From contig NZ_JHXF01000010.1 in NCBI RefSeq assembly GCF_000621845.1, positions 62,001 through 126,000 of the forward strand: 64,000 bases of DNA, read 5' to 3'. The notes beneath the pieces were generated by a model. That model did no database searches. It was not told the DNA's origin and worked only from the letters and a program-made list of their open reading frames with translations. Positions 16,565 through 23,769 of this stretch are shown here, in pieces; within the stretch, counting starts at the first letter, position 1, and every line of letters starts with the position of its first letter. Source of the stretch: Ruminococcus flavefaciens MA2007. Lineage in GTDB: Bacteria; Bacillota; Clostridia; Oscillospirales; Ruminococcaceae. Position numbers and translations under genes: made by a program.

Positions 16565-17614
16565 ATGAAGAAACAGCTTATCATTCCCGAGAGTTCGGTA
16601 TATGATAATCTAAAAAGAAGCGCAAAGGAATACGGCAGTCTTTGTGCTGTTGATTATTTCGGCAGGGAAATATCCTACCGAGAGCTTATTCGTGAAGTTA
16701 ATAGGTGTGCCTGTGCTCTGATTGCTATAGGAGTAAACAGGGGAGATGTAGTATCGGTCTGTCTGCCTAATGTGCCGCAGGCGGTCTATCTGCTGTATGC
16801 GATAAACAAGCTTGGCGCTGTTGCTGATATGATAGATCCATACAGCAGCGAAAAGGATATCAGAGAAAGAATTGTAAAAAGCGGCAGCAGATATCTATTC
16901 GCTCTGGAAAGTATTTCCGAAAAGCTTGAAAACGCAATAAGCAGTGCCGATATAAAGCTTGCTGTAACTGCGGCTGTCAGCGATGAAATGCCTATTGTAA
17001 TGAAAACAGGACATCTTATCAAGAATTTCGGGAAAAAGAAGCAGAAAAGCTCTTTTATGGACTGGAACGGCTTTATTTCAAAGGCTTCACCTACTGACAG
17101 GTACATATCTGCGCACAGTACAGGGGAGACAACAGCGGCGTATGTAAGTGAGGAAGATAATTCTCAGAGCATATGTGTAAGTAATAAGAACTTCAATGAT
17201 TTTGCCATGTATTGCCTTGAAGAATGCGGCAATATAGATAAAGCAGACAGAGTTCTTGCTGTTTTGCCAGTATCTCATGGATTTGGCATAGGAACTTGTA
17301 TCCATTCTGTTTTTTCAGTGGGTGGAACCGCAGTCATACTGCCTAACTTCAACAATAATGATATAGACAAGGCTATAATAAGATATTGTCCGAATGTAAT
17401 TGCAGGCGACAGCAGAATGTACAAGGCTCTGGCGGATAGCAGCGGACTTGACGGAAAAGATATAAGCTTTATAAAGACAGCTATAATGACAGGAAGCGGA
17501 TTTGAAGACACTTTAAAAAAGGATATACGTGAGCTTCTGAGGGCTAACGGAAGTGTATGCAGTATATGCCGGATCGTAAGTCTGACCGAATATATCGGCA
17601 AAAATCAGGAGTAA
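16565..17614 (+). CDS. Truncated acyl-AMP ligase-like (ANL superfamily) protein, probably inactive
   Basis: The 349 residues match the N-terminal domain of AMP-forming acyl-CoA/acyl-ACP synthetases: SYRELIREVNRCACALIAIGVNRGDVVSV in pieces, NVPQAVYLLYAINKLGAV, and LPVSHGFGIG. Full-length family members have 500-600 residues. Here the chain stops just after the SLTEYIG motif, so the hinge and C-terminal lid domain with the catalytic Lys are missing. The phosphate-binding loop, normally TSGTTGxPK, reads AHSTGETTAAYVS and lacks the Gly and Lys pattern. No remnant of the missing part is visible downstream. Promoter and ribosome site are intact, so it may be expressed as a non-catalytic binding protein, or it is decaying. 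Function unknown. Confidence 0.65.
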   Translation: MKKQLIIPESSVYDNLKRSAKEYGSLCAVDYFGREISYRELIREVNRCACALIAIGVNRGDVVSVCLPNVPQAVYLLYAINKLGAVADMIDPYSSEKDIRERIVKSGSRYLFALESISEKLENAISSADIKLAVTAAVSDEMPIVMKTGHLIKNFGKKKQKSSFMDWNGFISKASPTDRYISAHSTGETTAAYVSEEDNSQSICVSNKNFNDFAMYCLEECGNIDKADRVLAVLPVSHGFGIGTCIHSVFSVGGTAVILPNFNNNDIDKAIIRYCPNVIAGDSRMYKALADSSGLDGKDISFIKTAIMTGSGFEDTLKKDIRELLRANGSVCSICRIVSLTEYIGKNQE

Positions 17615-17767
17615 GCCTTGTATACAAATTGTTGATACGTAATTAAGTTCTACAGGCGATAAATCAATAAGTAAGTCATATTTCTCCATGAGAAGCTTAA
17701 ATTATGCGGCTCCTTTGGCAAAATTGACGAATTTCAATAAACTTTTTTATTGATTTCATATTTTGTA

Positions 17768-17796
17768 TTGATTTTTCGGGAAACAGTTATTATAAT
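17768..17796 (+). promoter_or_regulatory. Promoter of the CapD-like gene
   Basis: TTGATT (17768-17773) and TATAAT (17791-17796) are 17 bp apart. The start codon lies 150 bases downstream, so the transcript has a long leader. The rest of the 330-bp gap upstream (17615-17767) shows nothing I can name. Confidence 0.75.
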
Positions 17797-17802
17797 AAAA
17801 TC

Positions 17803-17945
17803 ATATTAACATAGTAGGGGTTTTATATATTTATAAATATTTTTAAAGGTTGATTTTAACTTTTGGTATTATTTTTAGCTATATGTTGTTGCAGCAGATC
17901 AGGCTAAAATTGTCGCATAGCGGCTGAATCGGAGGGATTATTGTT
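17803..17945 (+). promoter_or_regulatory. Long 5' leader of the CapD-like gene
   Basis: About 143 nt lie between the predicted start and the ATG. ttttagc (17873-17879) and gctaaaa (17903-17909) can pair around a 23-nt loop, just before the GGAGG ribosome site. It does not match a riboswitch class that I recognise, and no U run follows the stem. Antitermination, protein binding or no regulation are all possible. Confidence 0.3.
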
Positions 17946-19883
17946 ATGAAGGAACTGTGCAGAAATTTTAAATGCCGAAAAGTCATTCTTGCTTTTGCAG
18001 ATGCATTTATTATCTCAATCGCGGCGCTTATCGCCAATTTTATTCTTTCGTTTTTCGGAAAGGGGCTTGATGAGTCAAGCATCAGCGTTTCAATTGCCGT
18101 CAGCTCTATATGCTGTATCGGAAGTCTGCTGATTACAGGGGCATACAGCAGGCTTTGGCGGTATTTCAACAGAAAAGACTATCTTACCTGTGTTTATGGT
18201 GCAATAGTTGGCATCTTTGCATCTGCTTCTATAGTATATATAATAAGCAGAACGCTCTATCCTGTGTATACGATGCTTCATCTTATAATACTTACTTTTG
18301 GCATATGTCTTTTCAGGTATATGTTCAAATGCACGTTTATAAATCTTGTAAAGGCTGAGCCTTTTAAGGGCAAGCGTACTATGGTCATAGGCGGCGGACA
18401 AGCCTGCAAGACTATTCTTAAAGAGATACACAACGCACAGAATTCTCCATACACAGGAGACAAGCAGGTGACTCTCTTTGATCCTGTATGCATTATTGAT
18501 GACAACAGAGACAAGGTCGGTACTGAGATCGGCGGAGTTCAGATCGTCGGAACTACTGCCGAGATACATAGATTCATAAAGGAAAAGCGGATAGAACAGA
18601 TACTCTTTGCTATTCCGTCCTGTCTTGAAGATGAGAGAAAACGTATCCTTGATATATGCTCAGATACGAAGATACCCGTAAAGATAGTTCCTTTTATCGG
18701 CAATCTTGTATTTGACAGCGAAAACAAAACTATTATCAATCAGATACGTGATATCAAGGTAGAAGACCTCCTCGGACGAGAGCCTATCAAGTTCGATAAC
18801 AAGGATATCCGTGATTTTATCGGCGGGAAGGTCTGCATGGTAACAGGTGGCGGCGGAAGTATAGGTTCCGAGCTGGTTCGTCAGATAGCCAAGTATAATC
18901 CCGAGAGAGTTATTATAGTTGATATTTATGAGAACAATGCTTATGATATCGAGCAGGAGCTGAAAATGGAGTACGGTGACGAATTATCACTCGTTACTCT
19001 TATCGCTTCGGTAAGAGATTATTTCCGTATGAATCAGATATTTGATACATACAAGCCTGATGTTGTTTTTCATGCAGCCGCTCATAAGCACGTACCTCTT
19101 ATGGAGGTATCACCAATGGAGGCTATCAAGAACAATATCATCGGTACATTTAACGTTGCAACTCTGGCTCAGTATCATAATGTTGAGAAGTTTGTTATGA
19201 TATCAACTGATAAGGCTGTTAATCCTACCAATGTAATGGGAGCTTCAAAGCGCTGCTGCGAAATGATAGTTCAGTATCTTGCTCAGCAGCATGAGGGCAG
19301 AACAGAGTTCGTTACAACACGTTTCGGAAACGTTCTTGGTTCAAACGGTTCTGTAATACCTCTGTTCAAGAGGCAGATAGAGCAGGGAAAGCCTGTAACG
19401 GTAACTCACCCTGATATCATACGTTATTTTATGACTATCCCCGAGGCTGTAAATCTTGTAATGGAGGCAGCTGCCATAGCAAACGGCGGTGAGATATTCG
19501 TTCTTGATATGGGTAAGCCCGTCAAGATAGTTACACTTGCCGAGAATCTTATTCGTATGTACGGAAAAGAGCCTTATAAAGATGTGGAGATAAAGTTCAC
19601 AGGACTTCGTCCCGGTGAGAAGATAAAGGAAGAACTTCTTATGAATGAGGAAGGACTCCAGAAAACATCAAATAAGCTTATATTTATCGGCAAACAGATA
19701 GAAATTGATGAAAGAAACTTCGCTTTCCGACTCAATGCACTCAGAAATGCTGCACTTGAAAACAACGAGAAGGTAGCGGTAGACGCTCTCCACGATATGG
19801 TTCCTACATTTACTACTCCCGAAGACTTCAACAGCAAGGAGCTCAAAAAGGAGACAATGGAAAAGGCTGCTGTGTCAGCTTAA
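17946..19883 (+). CDS. CapD/FlaA1-family membrane nucleotide-sugar 4,6-dehydratase/epimerase
   Basis: The 645-residue enzyme has four N-terminal transmembrane helices (about 15-130). A first Rossmann-like CoA-binding-type domain follows (VIGGGQACKT near 149), then a short-chain dehydrogenase domain with the NAD loop VTGGGGSIGSE near residue 299. The catalytic part holds STDKAVNPTNVMGASK, in which Lys replaces the usual Tyr of the YxxxK motif, as in the CapD/PglF/WbpM group. These enzymes convert UDP-GlcNAc-type sugars for capsule or glycan synthesis at the inner face of the membrane. GGAGG lies ten bases before the ATG. No glycosyltransferases adjoin it. A terminator follows. Confidence 0.88.
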   Translation: MKELCRNFKCRKVILAFADAFIISIAALIANFILSFFGKGLDESSISVSIAVSSICCIGSLLITGAYSRLWRYFNRKDYLTCVYGAIVGIFASASIVYIISRTLYPVYTMLHLIILTFGICLFRYMFKCTFINLVKAEPFKGKRTMVIGGGQACKTILKEIHNAQNSPYTGDKQVTLFDPVCIIDDNRDKVGTEIGGVQIVGTTAEIHRFIKEKRIEQILFAIPSCLEDERKRILDICSDTKIPVKIVPFIGNLVFDSENKTIINQIRDIKVEDLLGREPIKFDNKDIRDFIGGKVCMVTGGGGSIGSELVRQIAKYNPERVIIVDIYENNAYDIEQELKMEYGDELSLVTLIASVRDYFRMNQIFDTYKPDVVFHAAAHKHVPLMEVSPMEAIKNNIIGTFNVATLAQYHNVEKFVMISTDKAVNPTNVMGASKRCCEMIVQYLAQQHEGRTEFVTTRFGNVLGSNGSVIPLFKRQIEQGKPVTVTHPDIIRYFMTIPEAVNLVMEAAAIANGGEIFVLDMGKPVKIVTLAENLIRMYGKEPYKDVEIKFTGLRPGEKIKEELLMNEEGLQKTSNKLIFIGKQIEIDERNFAFRLNALRNAALENNEKVAVDALHDMVPTFTTPEDFNSKELKKETMEKAAVSA

Positions 19884-19916
19884 TAATGATTGCCCGTTCC
19901 TTTCGGGGGATATTGG

Positions 19917-19947
19917 TACAGCCGTTCAAAAGAACGGCTGTATTTTT
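19917..19947 (+). terminator. Terminator of the CapD-like gene
   Basis: Stem acagccgttc / gaacggctgt with an aaaa loop is followed by A and five T. Confidence 0.85.
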
Positions 19948-19964
19948 ATATATCGGGTATTTAT

Positions 19965-20002
19965 AAAATAAAAACGGAGAACTTTTTCAAGTTCTCCGTT
20001 TT
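19965..20002 (-). terminator. Terminator of the GH9 cellulase gene
   Basis: A 14-bp stem (aaaacggagaactt / aagttctccgtttt, loop tttc) lies just after the cellulase stop on the minus strand. It is followed there by a T-rich tract. Confidence 0.85.
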
Positions 20003-20017
20003 AGTCAATATTGGTTT

Positions 20018-22918
20018 TTACTTAATTGGAAGTGAAGCAACCTTTTTAAGTAAGAATTTCTGGATAGCAAGTGCATCGCCTGTAGACATACCCGGTGTTG
20101 AGAGGTCGCAGTCTGCATTGCTCTGACCTTCTGCTGTAAGGTGGTTCTTATCAGTACCTTTAAGACCGTACTTGTTCGGATTTGAAAGTGCCTGCATTAT
20201 AAGAACAACGTCTGACATATCAACCTTACCGTCACAGTTTGCGTCGCCGTATGAATTTGTGGGAGCATCTTCTGAAGTAGTTGTAGTAGTTGTTGTCTTA
20301 GAAGAATCGCCCTTCTTTGTTGTAGTAGTTGTTGTATCCTTGTCTACAACGTACTCGCTGCCGCCTGCTGTTGTGCCGTCCGGCTCTGTACCCCAGATGA
20401 GCTTGTCATCAGCGTAGAGTGTTACCTTATCTGTGATAGCAGAAGCAGCATTCTCGTCCTCGAAGCTTACGAGGTCAGGGTAGCTGTAGTCGTTTGAAGA
20501 ATCCCACTCAGGATAGATGTTTGTCTCAGGATCCATCTTTGTTGTAAGAGCGAACTGATATACACGGCTGCCGTAGAACTTACAATCCTTCCATGTTACG
20601 TCAACATAGTATGTACCCTTGTCGTCGTACTTGACAGGATCTGAAAGTACAGCGTGAGACTTATTGTTTGTATAGCCTGCCTCCTGATCGTAGTCGATAC
20701 GAGCAGTGATATAATCGATTCCGTAGCCCTGATCAATGAGCTCCTGAATATTGAAGTAATATCTTGCCTTTACATCGCACTCAAATCTTGGAGGATTGAT
20801 TGTTCTGTTGTGAAGAACAAGCTTGAGCTGGATGCCGTCTTTCTTTTCCTGTGCCTTACCGCCTGATACGAAGTATCCTACAGGAAGCGGATCGCCGTTC
20901 TCGTCTACCTGATCGTAGCCGATAGCATTGCTTGACATATCAAAGTCCTTGATAACGTAGTTTTCCTTTTCGTCAACCTTGCCCTTTGCACCGTAGTAGT
21001 GGTAAAGACCTGCAAGGTCACCGCAGAAGCCTGCGTTATAGTCGTCGGTAACTTCGTTGTAGATGTAGTCCTTTGTCTCGTCAACGTGAACGTCCTTGAG
21101 GTCAGGACCGCCTACGAGAGCGCCCCAGAGGGTGTGTACCTGTACGATAGGATCGTCCATGCTCTGTGTAGCTGAGCAGTGTGATGAACGGTGGTGTGGG
21201 TGGCTTGCAAAGTTGGATTCATAACCTACTTCGTAAGAGTATCCCATTGGGTTTTTACCGAGGATGTATTCCATCTGAGCCTTTGCCCATGGGAGGAATG
21301 TCTCGTCGCCTGTGGTCTTTGCGTATACGCAGGCACAGAGTCCTGCAGCTGTATTGTAACGAGCTGAACCGTAGCCTGAAACAACTGCCCAGCCGTTAGG
21401 AGACTTAGCGATGAAGTCGCCGCTTGTTTCGCTGTCAGGAAGTTCAGGGATCTTATCGCAGGTCATCGGCATATTCCAGAGATAGTCGTCTCTGCCGAAA
21501 TACTTATGACCGTGAACAGGCTCATAGCCCCATGCAGAGCAGTCGGTTGTCTTTGAGCAGCCTGACCAGAACTCAAGGTTGTAACGGAAGATGTACCAGT
21601 CACGTGCAGTATTTGTGATAGGAGCAAGCTTTGCGAAAACTCCGCCCCAAACAGTATCCCAGCAGTGAACCCAGATATTCTGCCAGCAGTTACCTGTATC
21701 AGTAATGATACGCTTCATATAGCCTGTGTAAGCGTAAGAAGGCTGCTGACCTGTCTGAGCCTGTTCATCATATGAACCACTGTCGGAAATTGGCTTAGTA
21801 GTATCAACTGAGATAATATCGTCTATGTAATCATAGTTTTCAGTACAGTAGTAGAGCCATACAGCAGCCCATGCAAGCTCATCGTAGTCGTAGCTTGATG
21901 TATAGAAGCCGCCGTCGTAACCAAGGCTTGAGTTGCTTGGAACCATACCCGGCTTCCATTCCTCGATATGAGTCTCTACAGCGAAATCGTAGAGAGCCTT
22001 GGCGTACTTGAGACACTCATCAGCGTAATCGGGATCGGTATCCTTGAAGTTGAGGTAGTTGATAGCCAGTGAAGCGGAAGCACCTGCGCACTGGTCTGAA
22101 GCAGGCATCTCTGTTGTAGCGAAGTAAGCTGGACGCTTAACTGCACATGATGAAGAAGCAACCATTGTGTTGTCCTGCTGGAGCTCAGGAGGACACCAGT
22201 AGTTATGGTCGTTGTTACCTTCGCCGACCTGATAGCAGTATGCAACTACTTTTCCGTCGCCGTCAAGGAATGTAGCCTTCATGAAGTAATCGTTGATCCA
22301 GCGGAGCTCGTCTTCAACGTGCTTGTCGAGACCGAGGTCTTTATAGGAATCGCGGAACTCGTAATAACCCCAGCCTACAGTAGAAGCGGAATAGCTGCCG
22401 GGGAGACCGAACTTTACGTGGTCACCTGCGTCATGCCAGCCGCCTGTGAGGTCAACAGTACCGTTTCCGTCGGGATCAAGGTACTTCTTGTTTGCTTCTA
22501 TGAACTTTTCGGACATATTTACGCCGACATAAAGATCAGGATCGTCGTCGCCGAGATTAGGCTTCGCCTTGCCTTCGTCGCCCTGACCAAGTCCCTGATC
22601 CTCCTTGAGCTGATCGTCGGTCTTACCCTTTCCGACAGTCGGCATAGGATTCATTGGCTTGAGTGGGATCTCGCCGTCGATAACGTGACAGTTAGCACGC
22701 CATGAGTAGTAACCGTCATCTGCTACCTTGTCACCGCACTTGTTTGCATCGTAGAAACAAAGTGCAAGCTGCAGTGCCTCAGCGTAGTTGTGATAATTGT
22801 TTTCTTTGCCCTCGGTGATGACCGCGGCGTTTGCGCTTGTCATGATACCGCTTGATAAGAGAGTTGCGGCAGCAGACAGGCAGGCTAAGGATTTCTTGAA
22901 CATCTTCGCCCTCTTCAT
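20018..22918 (-). CDS. Secreted GH9 cellulase with CBM3c-like module and dockerin
   Basis: This is a 966-residue cellulosomal endoglucanase-type enzyme. A signal peptide ends near ANA (residue 31). The GH9 catalytic domain includes GGWHDAGDHVKFG (Asp163 and Asp166, the base pair), the SGYGSARYNTAAG and HPHHRSS motifs, and the acid Glu in YNEVTDDYNAGF. A CBM3c-like domain follows (about 645-790; FVSGGKAQEKKDGIQLKLVLHN in parts, WDSSNDYSY). Next are a Thr-rich linker and a dockerin (first loop DANCDGKVDMSD; second loop DCDLSTPGMSTGD one residue longer than standard). Residues about 75-158 form an acidic insertion not seen in typical GH9 enzymes. GAAAGGAA precedes the ATG. Transcription may come from the upstream yerC-like gene, as no strong promoter intervenes. 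Confidence 0.92.
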   Translation of the reverse strand: MKRAKMFKKSLACLSAAATLLSSGIMTSANAAVITEGKENNYHNYAEALQLALCFYDANKCGDKVADDGYYSWRANCHVIDGEIPLKPMNPMPTVGKGKTDDQLKEDQGLGQGDEGKAKPNLGDDDPDLYVGVNMSEKFIEANKKYLDPDGNGTVDLTGGWHDAGDHVKFGLPGSYSASTVGWGYYEFRDSYKDLGLDKHVEDELRWINDYFMKATFLDGDGKVVAYCYQVGEGNNDHNYWCPPELQQDNTMVASSSCAVKRPAYFATTEMPASDQCAGASASLAINYLNFKDTDPDYADECLKYAKALYDFAVETHIEEWKPGMVPSNSSLGYDGGFYTSSYDYDELAWAAVWLYYCTENYDYIDDIISVDTTKPISDSGSYDEQAQTGQQPSYAYTGYMKRIITDTGNCWQNIWVHCWDTVWGGVFAKLAPITNTARDWYIFRYNLEFWSGCSKTTDCSAWGYEPVHGHKYFGRDDYLWNMPMTCDKIPELPDSETSGDFIAKSPNGWAVVSGYGSARYNTAAGLCACVYAKTTGDETFLPWAKAQMEYILGKNPMGYSYEVGYESNFASHPHHRSSHCSATQSMDDPIVQVHTLWGALVGGPDLKDVHVDETKDYIYNEVTDDYNAGFCGDLAGLYHYYGAKGKVDEKENYVIKDFDMSSNAIGYDQVDENGDPLPVGYFVSGGKAQEKKDGIQLKLVLHNRTINPPRFECDVKARYYFNIQELIDQGYGIDYITARIDYDQEAGYTNNKSHAVLSDPVKYDDKGTYYVDVTWKDCKFYGSRVYQFALTTKMDPETNIYPEWDSSNDYSYPDLVSFEDENAASAITDKVTLYADDKLIWGTEPDGTTAGGSEYVVDKDTTTTTTKKGDSSKTTTTTTTSEDAPTNSYGDANCDGKVDMSDVVLIMQALSNPNKYGLKGTDKNHLTAEGQSNADCDLSTPGMSTGDALAIQKFLLKKVASLPIK

Positions 22919-22982
22919 TTAAGATCTTCCTTTCAAGAATGATTATTGTCTGAGCTTTTTGCGTCAAAGCTCAGGAAAACTT

Positions 22983-23285
22983 TTATTTGAGCAGATTCTT
23001 CCCCTTGAGTCTGTCAAAAACAATATTATAGCCGTCGTTTCCGTCTTTAAGGGAACGGTTTACTCTGCTGATTGTAGCAGTGCTTGCTCCTGTTTCGGTA
23101 ACGATACTGTTGTAGACTCTGTGTTCGTCGAGAAGCTTTGCAACGTGAAGACGCTGAGCAAAGGATTTCAGCTCGATGCTTGTACAGAGATCATCAAAAA
23201 ACTTATAGCAGTCGTCGACGGATTCAAGTGTAAGGATGGCTTCAAAGAGCAGATCCATACTTTCTGATTTGATTTTTTCGATCAT
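22983..23285 (-). CDS. YerC/YecD (TrpR-like) DNA-binding protein
   Basis: The 100-residue all-helical protein matches the TrpR-superfamily group YerC/YecD found in Firmicutes. A helix pair (MDLLFEAILTLES; DDCYKFFDDLCT) leads to the conserved IELKSFAQRLHVAKLL and a helix-turn-helix with TGASTATISRVNRSL. It probably binds DNA as a dimer; its ligand is unknown. The start is ATG 23285 with GGAG eight bases upstream. The GH9 cellulase follows after 64 bases with only a hairpin lacking a U run (22950-22974) between, so the two genes may share a transcript. An AGTAAAG inverted repeat overlaps the promoter and could serve autoregulation. Confidence 0.85.
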   Translation of the reverse strand: MIEKIKSESMDLLFEAILTLESVDDCYKFFDDLCTSIELKSFAQRLHVAKLLDEHRVYNSIVTETGASTATISRVNRSLKDGNDGYNIVFDRLKGKNLLK

Positions 23286-23337
23286 TATAATTCTCCAATC
23301 TGCCATAAAGGCATAAATAAACAATTTTATACTTTAC

Positions 23338-23366
23338 ATTGTAACACATTATTACGCAAAAGTAAA
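23338..23366 (-). promoter_or_regulatory. Promoter of the yerC-like gene with overlapping inverted repeats
   Basis: Minus strand TTTACT (23361-23366) and TACAAT (23338-23343) are 17 bp apart. AGTAAAG (23361-23367) pairs with CTTTACT (23385-23391), and TTAC-ATT-GTAA (23334-23344) overlaps the -10 box. Both are operator candidates. Confidence 0.6.
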
Positions 23367-23676
23367 GCGTTTTTTGAAAAATGACTTTACTTTAATTCAT
23401 TAAAATAAATTCATTGAAATATAAGTATACCATTATTTATACCTTTGTGTAAATGATACCATAGAATCAACAAAAAGTAAAGGATATTTTGTGAATTTCG
23501 CAATTTTTGGTGTAACGCACCAAATTACCGCAAGTTTTCGTACAAAAGAACTATTTTCCTGCTTTAATTATTGTTGATAAAGAATTGTTGGTATCTATTT
23601 TTAATTTTGGTAGGATTGTGATTTAATTTTGTTTTGCATGAGATGATAAAATATGTTGATGTTTTTGTGTGAGGGG
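23367..23676 (+). other. AT-rich intergenic region between yerC-like gene and lon
   Basis: No gene is visible in this part of the 484-bp gap. It contains a 14-bp tandem direct repeat (AATTCATTAAAATA at 23394-23407, then AATTCATTGAAATA at 23408-23421, 13 of 14 identical). A 7-bp inverted repeat, tttggtg / caccaaa (23506-23524, 5-base loop), lies about 180 bp before the lon start region. A CIRCE or CtsR box could not be recognised. Confidence 0.4.
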
Positions 23677-23705
23677 TTGAAATTATTTCGTTTTTATAGT
23701 ATAAT
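23677..23705 (+). promoter_or_regulatory. Promoter of the lon-engB-lysA operon
   Basis: TTGAAA (23677-23682) and TATAAT (23700-23705) with a 17-bp spacer lie 65 bases before the lon ATG. Confidence 0.78.
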
Positions 23706-23769
23706 AATTTTAAGCCTATAGTTTTGGCTGGAAGGATTAATATGATACCAACAGAAATGCGGTGATTTT

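Noticed and set aside
22205..22705. 166-codon open frame antisense to the GH9 gene
   Set aside because: No ribosome site, and the GH9 reading frame is intact and recognisable on the other strand.
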